NCBI RefSeq assembly: GCF_003182155.1
Contig: NZ_QGTG01000007.1
Location: 1-64,000, forward strand
Direction: 5' to 3'
DNA from: Chitinophaga sp. S165
Lineage (GTDB): Bacteria; Bacteroidota; Bacteroidia; Chitinophagales; Chitinophagaceae
DNA: 64,000 nt
How positions within the stretch are numbered: the first letter of the stretch is position 1; each line of letters opens with the position of its first letter. Below the pieces are notes generated by a model. The model was not told where the DNA came from, made no database searches, and worked only from the letters and a program-made list of their open reading frames with translations. Below, piece by piece: positions 8,389 to 17,740 of this stretch. Made by a program: the position numbers and the translations under genes.

Positions 8389-9890
8389 TTTAGCTAAATT
8401 TGACCCGATAAATGAGTTCTTTGTAAGATTGCTATGCCTTCGGATATCAATAAGCAGGCTGTTATGGATATTTCCTCCGGCTTGATTTGCTCTGAATCCT
8501 TTGGATGGTTTTTATGTGAAATCCTGGAGTAATTTGCTAATTGCATTAGTGCCCCTGGCTGGGTTTCACGCGAAATACTTGGCTGGTTAAAGCATGACAG
8601 ATGGCCGGTTTTACGCGAAATACTCAACTATTGCACTACTTCAGCAGGAACTGGCGCAGTTAAAGGAAATGATCTTTGGAAGCCGTCAGGAGAAGTTAGT
8701 TGTAGAAACAACCCCGAACCAGTTATCGCTTGGGATTGCACCAGAGCGGCCTGCTGTCACAGAAACGATTGACTTTCGAAGGATTGAATATATCCGTACC
8801 AATATTGAAACGACACCATTGTGCATCTAGGTCGTAATAAACTACCAGATCATTTACGTAAAGAGGAGATTATCCTGGAACCTGATCATATACCTGATGG
8901 AAGTAAGAAAATCGGGCAAATAGAAACAGAGCAACTGGAATGCATTCCAGCTGAATTATATATTAAGAAGTATATCCGCCCGAAATACTTGTTGCCAACG
9001 GAAAAAACTATCGAATCCACCATCATTATTGCAGACCTTCCAACTCAGCCTATCGATAAATGTATGGCCGGTTCAGGATTGCTGGCACAACTTATTATCG
9101 ACAAGTATACGGACCATCTTCCACTCCATCGTCAGATGCAACGCTTCGATCGTTCAGGTGTAAAGCTACCTTATTCCACAATCAGTGAATGGGTAAGTGC
9201 TATGTGTAAGCCGATTACTCCATTATACGATGCATTGGTGGCAGAAACATTTAAAGGTGGTTACATCCAGGCTGATGAAACACCCTGCCCGGTATTGGAT
9301 AAGGATAAGAAGGGTAAAACGCATAGAGGCTTCTACTGGCTTTATCAGGACTGCATAAATAAGCTGGTGATCTTTGACTATCAGGAGGGGCGCAATAAAG
9401 CTGGACCAGCTACAATGCTGAAGAGCTTTACCGGCATACTTCAGACAGATGGCGACTCAGCATATGATGGTATTGCTGAGCAGCAAAAAATTACGCTTAT
9501 TCATTGTATGGCCCATGCTCGCAGGTACTTTGTTGAAGCACTTGACAACGATAAACAGCGTGCTGAATATGCATTAGATCTCATTCAGCAGCTTTATATT
9601 ATAGAGAGAATTGTACTGAACAGCTACTAGACATTACAACATGCAGACAGCTGAGGCTGGAACAATCTGTACCCATTCTAGCATTGCTGAGTGAATGGAT
9701 GCAAACGGAGTATCAGCAGGCCTTGCCTAAAAGCCCGATTGGCAAAGCACTGGCATATAGCATAAAACGCTGGGATAAATTAAGCGCTTATGCCAATGAG
9801 GGGAAGCTATTTATTGATAATAATGCGATAGAGGTAAACACCCGAGATAGGGCGTGTAGGTATTTAGAGGATAATCACTTATGGCAGTGA

Positions 9891-11403
9891 TCAGGATTTC
9901 CAGTTATGAGGTAATAATTCACTAAGTCTGTTAACAGAATGATCGTTGATACGTGAGATTATATCTTCCAACCATTCATACGGGTTTACAGTATTCATAC
10001 TACAGGTTCCAATAAGACTATAAAGCATAGCCAGGGGGGGCGCCTGCTACACTGCCTGCAAACAGGAAGTTCTTTCTTCCAAGCGCCACCGGTCGGATGT
10101 TACGTTCGATTACATTATTATCAGGACTTAGCATTCCATCATTAACGTACCAGGACAGGCGGTCCCATCTCTCCAAAGAGTACTTTAGAGCAGTAGTAAT
10201 AGGGGCAGATGGCAAGGTCTGATATTGTTGTAGCATCCAGGTATGCAGCTCTTCGAGTATGGGACTGATTCTCTCTGACGCATATCCCGGATCTGATTGT
10301 AATCCAGTTGTTGGTCCCTACACCGCCGCTCTATGGCATAAAGCTCACCAAACTTTGTAAGTGCATATTCAGCTCTTTCCGTATCATAGGTCTGGGCATA
10401 AGTGAAATTTCTTCGGGCATGAGCCAAACAACAGATTTGGGGTAATATCCTGCTGTTTGGCAGCTACTTTCTTGTATACCTGCCAGCCGTCTGTCTGGAT
10501 AATGCCTTTGAAGTTCTTAAGTATCCCGATTGTGCAGTTCTGTCCTCGGCCTGGCTGATAATCGAAGAACATCAGTTTTTCGATGCTATTGGTATAACAC
10601 CATAGGAAGCCATCATGGATCTCATTACGTGTTTTATTCTCTTCCGCACAAATCACTTTAAGTGTCGTTTCATCCACATGGATATATGTGGATTTTAGTA
10701 CGTCTTTTTTCAATGCTTCATACAGCGGTGACAGTAGCTCGGCGGCTTTCGCTGTCCAATCTACAATGGTATTATACGGTAAACCGGCACAGACCCACTC
10801 GAATGCCTTGTTCTGTCTATACAATGGAAGGTGATCGCAATATTTTGCAGTGACCAGCTGCGCCAACAGGCTAGCCCCTGCTACACATTTGAACAATGGG
10901 CGCTGCGGATCAGGAGCTGTTATAATCAGGGTTTGTCCTAGGGAACCTTCAATGCCTATTTTATAGCGCGGAGTGGTGATAACTCTTACAAACAGTTTTC
11001 CGGGAGTATATTCCAGTATCTCATGTTTTTCTTCTCCGATCTTCTCTGCGCCTGCAGGTAAATGATCCAGTTCTCTTGTTTCATACACCCTCGGCAACTT
11101 CTCCAGGTAAGTGCCCAAAGATGACAGGGCTCTACGGGTACGCTTATCTTCTTTTACATAAGTTACTTTCTTTGCTTCGTTCAGGGAAGAAGAAGGGTAA
11201 GACTCAGTCGTGTCTAGTTCTAGTAATAATTGAGAAGGATGACCTATAAAACGATCCCGCTTGCTACCAAACACTATTTCAGAGAACTTCTTCATCTGTA
11301 GCTGCATTTTCTGCAGTTCAGTATTAAGACGTTCTACTTCCTTCAGGCTTTGTTCGTAGAGGAGTTTGTAATTTTTTGGGGTACCGTATTCATGCCAATA
11401 CAA
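9891..11403 (-). pseudogene. IS66 TnpC of copy 3, three frameshifts
   Basis: From ATG 11403 the reading gives the coiled coil and KFSEIVFGSKRDRF, the TnpC zinc-binding-like region, the DDE core with HVDETTLKVICAEE and IIQTDGWQVYKK. Frameshifts lie near 10440 (before LAHARRNFTYA), near 10270 (between RQRESVP and the segment ending TWMLQQYQTLP) and in a run of seven G at 10034-10040 (between FAGSVAGAPP and AMLYSLIGTC). The Glu motif SPDNNVIERNIR is kept and the protein would end with ELLPHNWKS at 9891. Compared with copies 1 and 2 this is a distinct subtype of transposase. Confidence 0.85.
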
Positions 11404-11507
11404 TATACGGCAAATAGGCTATAGTGGATTGTTATTCAGCGAATAAGAGGCCTTATGTCTCTTTCTATAAGTGGCAGTCTTCAAAACAATCCCTTTCGGG
11501 ATCATGA

Positions 11508-11788
11508 TCAACTGAGCATCTGTGATATTGAGTGCCCCTGGCACTTATCATACACAGGTATTTCAAAGGTTCCTTGTTCCGTTTGTAGTACATCGCAAAG
11601 TCATCGCCGTCAAAACACAACAATTTAATGGCATTGCGACGTTTGCTTATGAAAATATACACATCGCCATTCACCACGTCTTTACCCATGTAATATTTAA
11701 CCATGGTGGCCAGCCCATGGAATGATTTACGCATATCTGCAGGCTCGCTACACAATAACTACCGGTAGGAAGAAGATATATGAAGCAT
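11508..11788 (-). pseudogene. IS66 TnpB of copy 3, nonsense and frameshift
   Basis: The frame from ATG 11788 has a TAG at codon 10 (11759-11761), then encodes LLCSEPADMRKSFHGLA and VYIFISKRRNAIKLLCFDGD. A frameshift near 11570 precedes the C-terminal segment GTFEIPVYDKCQGHS, ending at TGA 11508. All parts of a TnpB are present, so this is a decayed gene and not a truncated one. Confidence 0.8.
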
Positions 11789-12027
11789 TCGGCTATCTTA
11801 TTGATTTTAGATAATCTGCCGGTACATGCTGGAATATTCTGATTATAGTGCCATCAGGACTTGCGATTTCTGCGAACGGGGAACCTAACGGGGGCTATAT
11901 CCATGATCGTAGTTGGAATAAAACGATTGGCTGAAATACCGCCGTTTTTTAGCAGTACCCGTTTCTGTAGGCTAAACACCGGGCGCCTTGCTATATTGCT
12001 ATAGTAGGTTTCCCTGTGTTCGCCTCC

Positions 12028-12061
12028 GAACCGTACGTACCCGTTCCCAGGTATACGGCTC
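12028..12061 (-). ncRNA. Group II intron domain V
   Basis: The 34-base segment begins GAGCCGTATACC and ends GTACGTACGGTTC, forming the two-part helix with a GAA-type loop region and bulge expected of domain V, the catalytic core. It lies 19 bases beyond the stop of the intron protein and just before the domain VI region, the usual order. Confidence 0.85.
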
Positions 12062-12079
12062 TCCCCCAATATCCGCAGT

Positions 12080-13888
12080 CTATCCTCCGTTGTGTATCTT
12101 CTGGTGACATGATTTACATACAGCCATCGTTTTTCTGTGTCTGGCTATCATCATCTTTTCCCAATGCTGTTTACCCTTTTTAATATCACTCATCTTGCGA
12201 ATGTGATGCATTTCAAGGTCATCGACGCTTTCACACAATTCACATTTTCGCGCTTTAAGCCTATCTATCAGGCTGGTGGTACCATAGGTGTAAGCAACTT
12301 TGGGTATGATGTCAACATTATACATTACAGTCTTTGGCTTTTGTTTAAAACCTGTCTCATAGAAGAATTGCGATCTTACATTCCCTTTTTTGTTAATGTA
12401 GTCTACTGTAAAGACATCATTTTTAATGTATTTGCTGCAAATCTTGTGCACAGAAGTCTGATACTTTGCCGCAAAAGTCTTATACATACTGTACTCCATA
12501 ATATGCTTAAAAGAATGTACAGAGCTGGCATTTAATGCTAGTGAGTAATAATTATAGAAGCCTCTTATCTCCGCATTATAATGCTGGAGTAATTCCAGAT
12601 CGTCCTTGTAAAGCAAATTGGGCCTGTAATATGGAACCCATTTCTCCATGCCATTATTGTTCTTAAACTTAATGACACGATAATCAATCAGTTTCTTTTT
12701 GATTGTATCAGGTGGGATTTTTATGACAAGGCGTTTATTATAGTCCCTGCGTAATGCCCCCTTTGAGTTCCTTTTTGTTAGATTAGATTTGCTTATAGTC
12801 AGATGATATGACAGAAATTTCGCTGGTGAATTAGCGTGGGTTATAAGTGTTTTCTCATTTGAGAGTTCTAGTTTTAATTTATCATTCAGGAAGTTTTTAA
12901 TATCCTGTTTGATAGTCCTACAGTCTTCAAGATTGCTTATCACCGCAACAATAAAGTCATCCGCGTATCTTACATACTGTAGCCTTCTATAATTATTGTC
13001 CATCTCGTCACGTGGTGGAATCAGCGCTCTTTCTTTTTCAATCGCTTTTATGGCCTTGATCAATGCAGTGCGCTGCTGAGGCTCCTTCTCTGTTTGGAGT
13101 TGTTGCACAAGCGTTTCTTTCCTTCGCCATAGTTTGTCTTGAACAGGGTTACCTCTTCTTGCTTTTCCAGTATCGAATCGTTTTTTAAACTCTTCCATAT
13201 ACTTGTCTAGCTTGTCCAGATAGATGTTGGCCAAAATTGGGCTTGCAATACCACCCTGCGGAGTTCCACTATAGGTAGTATGAAATACCCAATTTTCCAC
13301 ATAACCTGCATTGAGGAACTTCCTGATTAAACGAATAAAGCGGTCATCATCTATTTTTTCTTTCAGTATGTTGATCAAAACATCATGATTGATGTTGTCG
13401 AAAAACCCACTGATGTCACCTTCAATGAACCATTTAGCACCTGTGAAAGTCCTCTTAATTTGCATGATCGCCGTATGACAGCTTCTTTGTGGTCTAAACC
13501 CATGTGATGCCGGAGAGAAACTATTTTCATAGATTGCTTCCAGTACCATCCTGATAACCTCTTGCAATAGTTTGTCTTCGAAAACACTGATGCCCAACGG
13601 ACGCTTTTTACCGTTTTTCTTCAGAATGTAAGTCCGTCTAGCAGGTAAGGGATGGTAACTTTCATCCCGGATTGTATTGAGGAGGTTTTCAATTCGGGTG
13701 AGGCTCATCTGATCAATTGTATTGTCCGATATCCCCTCAGTCATATTACCCGGTTTAGCATAAATGTTTTGATAAGCGGTGTAATACATTTCCTCATTGA
13801 ATAATATCCTGTACAACCTTTTAAACTTATAGCCGGGTAAATTACTGTGCGTTGATAGACTGTTTAATACGTTTGCCGGATTTCTCAT
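12080..13888 (-). CDS. ltrA: Group II intron reverse transcriptase/maturase with HNH endonuclease
   Basis: A 602-residue intron-encoded protein of full length. It has the N-terminal RT-0/1 region (PARRTYILKKNGKKRPLGIS), the RT palm with GDISGFFDNINHD (residues 157-169), SGTPQGGIASPILANIYL (207-224) and the catalytic YADD at 308-311, then the maturase (domain X) part around residues 420-520 and a C-terminal HNH nuclease zinc-finger segment with CELC, HHIRKM and CKSCHQKIHNGG. It would assist splicing and mobilise the intron by target-primed reverse transcription. A roughly 50-residue insertion between RT motifs (about 235-290) is charged and seems subtype-specific. The protein is intact while the host IS is decayed, so the intron may still be active. 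The symbol is by analogy with the lactococcal LtrA. Confidence 0.93.
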   Translation of the reverse strand: MRNPANVLNSLSTHSNLPGYKFKRLYRILFNEEMYYTAYQNIYAKPGNMTEGISDNTIDQMSLTRIENLLNTIRDESYHPLPARRTYILKKNGKKRPLGISVFEDKLLQEVIRMVLEAIYENSFSPASHGFRPQRSCHTAIMQIKRTFTGAKWFIEGDISGFFDNINHDVLINILKEKIDDDRFIRLIRKFLNAGYVENWVFHTTYSGTPQGGIASPILANIYLDKLDKYMEEFKKRFDTGKARRGNPVQDKLWRRKETLVQQLQTEKEPQQRTALIKAIKAIEKERALIPPRDEMDNNYRRLQYVRYADDFIVAVISNLEDCRTIKQDIKNFLNDKLKLELSNEKTLITHANSPAKFLSYHLTISKSNLTKRNSKGALRRDYNKRLVIKIPPDTIKKKLIDYRVIKFKNNNGMEKWVPYYRPNLLYKDDLELLQHYNAEIRGFYNYYSLALNASSVHSFKHIMEYSMYKTFAAKYQTSVHKICSKYIKNDVFTVDYINKKGNVRSQFFYETGFKQKPKTVMYNVDIIPKVAYTYGTTSLIDRLKARKCELCESVDDLEMHHIRKMSDIKKGKQHWEKMMIARHRKTMAVCKSCHQKIHNGG

Positions 13889-14669
13889 AATGTCTCACAC
13901 ATTTTCCTTTAATTGTATTAAAAGATATTGGCTGCATCCCTTCGCCATGTACAAGGTTTTCCCTTGCTCGAACTACTACGGAAGCTCCGTTACCATATCG
14001 GATTTTCAAAAGCCTGCGCTTTATAGCCGCATCAGCGGCATTCCGACTTAGAGTAATCCCCATTCATCTGTTTAATAACAAAGCATTCTCGTTTGTCGGA
14101 TATGACTTCCATTCTTTTCTACCTATAGTAGCTGCGCTGTGATCTGTTCGCGCCCGGTCTCCACTGGCAAAAGAGAGTAGGTATCACAGTATGGCGATTT
14201 TAGTTATCTTACGCCAAAGAGTTTACGGGCTCCGCTTGAATTATCATTCAGTCAGTAAGGACTTTATCCTTGTAACGTGATCTCATCCACCTTTCAGTCG
14301 CAGTTTGATAACTAACTGACTTAAAGCTTTACCAGCATGCTACACTCCCTGTTTAGTTTCCCTGACGGATAAGCTGGTGATGACAGACCTCTAATGAACA
14401 CTGGTCTGGTACCTTGCCATTGATACATTTATTAAACAGCCTTCATGGGCGCACGCCAATTGTAAAAGGTCGAAGTGGTGACCCCATTCATCTTACAGAA
14501 GTCCTTCGTGCTAATCCCTTCCTGAACCTTTTGTTCCAAAAGGAGGGTGATCTCCTCATGACTACGTCTGCCTCTGCTTATAATATTGCGTTCCATATTG
14601 TCAGTTTGATAGCTACAATATTATTCAGCCGTTTCCATGCGGGCAAGACGCTCTATCTCGGGTGTTTAC

Positions 14670-14966
14670 ACGTAAATAACCCAGATCATTTGCTACTAGA
14701 TATAACAACAGATCAAGTTCTCAACGGCATTACTAAATTCCGTAAGATCGAATATATACGGACCAATATTGTCACTGCCCCTGCCATCCATCCGGGACAT
14801 AATAAACTTCTTGAACACTTGCGTAGGGAAAATAATCCTTGAACGGGAACACGTTCCCGAAGGAAGTAAAAAGGTTGGACAGTTGGAAACAGAGCAATTG
14901 GAATGCGTTCCTGCGGAGTTATACGTAAAGAGGTATATCCTCCCCAAATATTTGCTGCCAGAGTAG
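14670..14966 (+). pseudogene. IS66 TnpC N-terminal scrap (copy 4)
   Basis: Directly after the end of IS66 copy 3, the sequence encodes VNNPDHLLLDITTDQ through HNKLLEHLRRE, then after a frameshift near 14828 ILEREHVPEGSKKVGQLETE to LPKYLLPE, ending at TAG 14966. It is very close to the N-terminal fragment at 1067-1510 (same NNPD and KFRKIEYIRTNIVTAPAIHP stretch). It lacks both the coiled-coil start and the catalytic core. Confidence 0.82.
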
Positions 14967-15151
14967 TAAGACATGGAACGAGATAATTCTATAACCCTGC
15001 ACGCCCATTCCGATGCTTACATTATATTCTTTGTCAAATAATTGCTCCTCCTTTTTTGGGGGTAAAACTTTTTTCAATATGTCATTCAATATAGCATGAT
15101 CGAGAATTATATCTGCATATAGCCTTTAATCATGCGTTCTCTATTCTCTAC

Positions 15152-17740
15152 TTATTTTTTTCTTATAGGCGCGATTTCCTTTAACCATTTTGGAATTTGT
15201 GTGTGTTTAAGAAAATGATCGAAAAATTGCTGTTGCCTAATGCTAAAATCAAGTTTGTTAATAGAGTTTGATAATATATGTCCTTCTCCATCATATTGCA
15301 ATAACCAAACTGGTATTTTTTGTCGACGTAAAGAAACGAAAAATTCTAAAGATTGCGAGAATGGAACTGCTCCATCGTTTTTATTATGCATTATCAATAA
15401 TGGAGTACTGACATGATTTGAATAAAATATTGGGGAATTCTTGATATACACTAATGGATCTTCCCATGGAGCCTTCCCTAGATTCATCTGACCCACCTCA
15501 GTCATGAATGTTAAGCTTTTGTCTCCAAATCCAAGCCCGCCAAATTCACTAACCAAATCGGATAACCCGGCCGATGATTGTGCCGCTGAAAACAAGCTGG
15601 TTTTTGTAATTATATAATTTGTTTCATATCCTCCATAACTATGTCCTTGAAGTCCCATGCCTGTAGAATCGATCCAATTTTTCTTTGCAAAATATTGGCC
15701 TGCTGATATCACGGAATTCGCGGCATCATCACCAATACTTCCTTTAGAGGGCTTTATATCCGGAAGGAAAACAAGATAACCATTACTTACGTACCATGGG
15801 ATATTTAGGCCTCCTGTACTTAGTGATGGCATGTGAAATTGATTCAGCTCATTGCTCTTTCTTTCATAATAATGAAAGATAATAGGATACTTTCTGGTTG
15901 AGTCAAAATTTTCTGGTTTGTATAAAATACCTTCACCGATCTTACCGTCTAGCATTTTCCATCGAATAAGTTCGGATGTCATCCAGTTATAATCTTTTTG
16001 GGGAGCTATATCGGAAATTTGATTGAAATTTCTAAAATCGGAAGTTATGAATAAATTGGGTGCCTGATCGACGCTACAGCGAGTCAGTAGAAAAATGTTT
16101 GCATTTTTCGCTTTCATCGGTCGAACATGTGGGGCTCCCACGAAAAAGGAAGGAAAATAATAAATAGAGGAAGACATTGAACACATAACAGGAGAAGAAT
16201 GCTTCTTTGAGGATAACTTCCAGAAACCATTTTCTTTCGTACTTAGGTTTAATCCCACAAGTAGAAGGGAATCATCCGATCTATTATGTGGCATCTCATC
16301 AGCCATCACAGCAATTCTATATGCCAAATTATTTTTTTTTCCTAATGAATTCGTAATATTAGTTGGAAGCGAATAGCTTAAAGGGTCCAATTCCCAAATG
16401 TCATGTCTGTCATAGACTAATACAGAGGAATCTTCATAAAGCCATCCAGCTACGCCGACAGAAGTCGGATCTGCTCTATCACTATCGACAAATAGTGGTT
16501 CAATAATTTGACTTGATATATCTCTGGTAACTCCTGTTCCAATTTCATATGAAAAGTAGCTGTCCTTGTTGGGGTCATACCATAAAACAAACTTCTCGGT
16601 CGGGGATATCGCTATGTCGATCAGCTTGTTTGGCACTTGAATAATAGGCTGTTTAACGCCGTCAGTAATCGATATTAATTCATAGGATATTAAAGCGTTA
16701 TTCCAATATAGTTCTTGCTCCTGCACTTTTGTTCGAACTAAAGCATAATGTTTGCCGGGAGAAGCAATGAGAATCTGTTTATCGTTCTCTAAATGTACTA
16801 AGTTTTTCTGTTTAATGGCGAATGCAGCTGTGTAGGATGATCGATTAGAATTAAGTTCCTCGTATTGCCGCTCTGAGTGTAGATATTCATCTTTATAATA
16901 CCATATATTAACTTTAGAACTTGATAATGTATCATTTGCCAAGATTTGATTTTGGGCTTCTTTTTTCTTCAATTTAAAAAAGATATTCTCACTGTTGTTG
17001 CTAAACCAGATTGGCTCATCCGAAATCTCGAAATTATTTCGGAGATTGGATGTTGTGGGGGCAATAAGAGATTGGACTTCAGACATTTCAGATTCAAAGT
17101 ATTTTAAGATTAATTCATTTGAACCTGTTAAATAGGCGATTTTAGTTCCAGCTTTGTCAAATTTTAACTTGTTGTAGGTTGAGTCCTCCGCAATTATTTT
17201 TTCCGACATGTCATTTAACGAAACCCATATGAGTATTCCTTTTTTTTGCAACAGAAGGGTAGTACCTTGGTCATTTAATAAACTTTCTTCCACTCCGATG
17301 TATTTTTTCTCATAATTTGACGAAAGATTTTTAAGCGTTAACTGTCCTTGACAGTTATAGGCTATCCAATGGCCGTCCTTTGATACTTTAAAGTCTTTTA
17401 CGTCTGCAATGCATTGATTTTTCTTCGTTTCTAAATTAAAAATGTTCAATGCCATTTTAGCTTTAAAAATCAAATATGAATTATCAGAAACCCAAATTGG
17501 ATCTCCCTCAATATCAGGAAAGATAATTTTTTGAAAGTCCGTTAGAAATATTACGTTTAAAATCCTACTAGAACTCAACGACCAATTCTTGAACCAGGCA
17601 TACTTTCCGTTGCTACTTAGATTGTATGAACTTAATTGATCCCAACTTTTATAAGAAGAATTATCTATTGTTTTTTTCTGAGCAGTCACGCCGAATAAAA
17701 CTGAATGAAAGATGATAACTATATAAATGAATTTTTTCAT
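15152..17740 (-). CDS. Secreted S9 (prolyl oligopeptidase-type) serine peptidase, paralogue 1
   Basis: An 862-residue protein with a signal peptide (MKKFIYIVIIFHSVLFGVTA), a long N-terminal region of repeated WD-like strands that fits the seven-bladed propeller of S9 peptidases, and a C-terminal alpha/beta hydrolase. Catalytic residues are visible: Ser701 in GLQGHSYGGYE, the Asp in MHNKNDGAVPF and the His in YDGEGHIL near the C-terminus. S9 enzymes cleave short peptides; the propeller limits access. It is convergent with the IS scrap and stands alone on this strand, 986 bases from the next gene. The paralogue at 25367-27877 shares the layout and many motifs. Substrate unknown; neighbouring small exported proteins are possible clients. 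Confidence 0.88.
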   Translation of the reverse strand: MKKFIYIVIIFHSVLFGVTAQKKTIDNSSYKSWDQLSSYNLSSNGKYAWFKNWSLSSSRILNVIFLTDFQKIIFPDIEGDPIWVSDNSYLIFKAKMALNIFNLETKKNQCIADVKDFKVSKDGHWIAYNCQGQLTLKNLSSNYEKKYIGVEESLLNDQGTTLLLQKKGILIWVSLNDMSEKIIAEDSTYNKLKFDKAGTKIAYLTGSNELILKYFESEMSEVQSLIAPTTSNLRNNFEISDEPIWFSNNSENIFFKLKKKEAQNQILANDTLSSSKVNIWYYKDEYLHSERQYEELNSNRSSYTAAFAIKQKNLVHLENDKQILIASPGKHYALVRTKVQEQELYWNNALISYELISITDGVKQPIIQVPNKLIDIAISPTEKFVLWYDPNKDSYFSYEIGTGVTRDISSQIIEPLFVDSDRADPTSVGVAGWLYEDSSVLVYDRHDIWELDPLSYSLPTNITNSLGKKNNLAYRIAVMADEMPHNRSDDSLLLVGLNLSTKENGFWKLSSKKHSSPVMCSMSSSIYYFPSFFVGAPHVRPMKAKNANIFLLTRCSVDQAPNLFITSDFRNFNQISDIAPQKDYNWMTSELIRWKMLDGKIGEGILYKPENFDSTRKYPIIFHYYERKSNELNQFHMPSLSTGGLNIPWYVSNGYLVFLPDIKPSKGSIGDDAANSVISAGQYFAKKNWIDSTGMGLQGHSYGGYETNYIITKTSLFSAAQSSAGLSDLVSEFGGLGFGDKSLTFMTEVGQMNLGKAPWEDPLVYIKNSPIFYSNHVSTPLLIMHNKNDGAVPFSQSLEFFVSLRRQKIPVWLLQYDGEGHILSNSINKLDFSIRQQQFFDHFLKHTQIPKWLKEIAPIRKK

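Larger units (their letters stand above)
5552..8626 (+). mobile_element. Complete IS21-family insertion sequence inside IS66 tnpC
   Basis: The element is 3075 bases long. It begins TGAGTATTTCGC (5552-5563) and ends with the exact reverse complement GCGAAATACTCA (8615-8626), so it has the TG...CA termini of the family. The 7-bp sequence ACTATTG is present on both sides (5545-5551 and 8627-8633) as a target duplication, and removing the element plus one copy rejoins the tnpC reading. It carries istA and istB intact plus a small frame between them. Intact ends, duplication and genes indicate a fairly recent insertion into an already decaying IS66. Confidence 0.93.
5486..9833 (+). pseudogene. IS66 TnpC of copy 2, split by an IS21 element, frameshifted and truncated
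   Basis: The start region (5486-5551) encodes DYKALFEQAQGTI after an early frameshift. The gene is then interrupted by the IS21 element and resumes at 8627 with IALLQQELAQLKEMIFGSRQ. A second frameshift near 8820 separates RRIEYIRTNIETTP from HLGRNKLPDHLRKEE. The DDE core follows (QADETPCPVLDKD, LQTDGDSAYDG, HCMAHARRYF), a third break lies near 9630, and the reading ends at IDNNAIE at 9833, where the third IS66 copy begins. The last catalytic Glu is the final coding residue kept. The protein is closely related to the fragment at 1-1083. Confidence 0.85.
11967..14454 (-). mobile_element. Group II intron, apparently complete
   Basis: On the minus strand the intron begins GTGCGCCCATGAAGG at 14454, matching the GUGYG consensus, and ends GCCTAC at 11967, matching the AY consensus. 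The boundaries are set independently by the restored tnpA reading frame. The 602-residue intron protein lies at 13888-12080 and a canonical domain V at 12061-12028; domain VI lies between 12027 and 11967. Total length is 2488 bases, normal for an intron with an encoded protein. It interrupts a mobile element gene, a common niche for bacterial group II introns. The exact exon-binding sites were not worked out. Confidence 0.86.
11793..14596 (-). pseudogene. IS66 TnpA of copy 3, interrupted by a group II intron
   Basis: The 5' part (14596-14455) encodes MERNIISRGRRSHEEI, then KDFCKMNGVTTSTFYNW and the first base of the next codon. The 3' part starts at 11966 and continues in the same codon as QKRVLLKNGGISANRFIP. 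Excising 11967-14454 restores the frame, so correct splicing would join them. Further on, a frameshift near 11880 separates TTIMDIAP from FAEIASPDGTIIRIF, and the reading ends KSIR at 11793. The C-terminal frameshift makes the gene a pseudogene even after splicing. Confidence 0.78.
9834..14669 (-). mobile_element. IS66-family element (copy 3) carrying a group II intron
   Basis: The outer ends are matching inverted repeats: GTAAACACCCGAGATAG at 9834-9850 and its reverse complement ending at 14669. GTAA at the tips is typical of IS66. The genes read tnpA (14596-11793, split by the intron), tnpB (11788-11508) and tnpC (11403-9891). Without the 2488-base intron the element would be about 2.35 kb, normal for IS66. 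The 8-base flanks differ (CGATAGAG on the left, ACGTAAAT on the right), so there is no target duplication, and the two flanks are different parts of tnpC genes. Confidence 0.85.
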
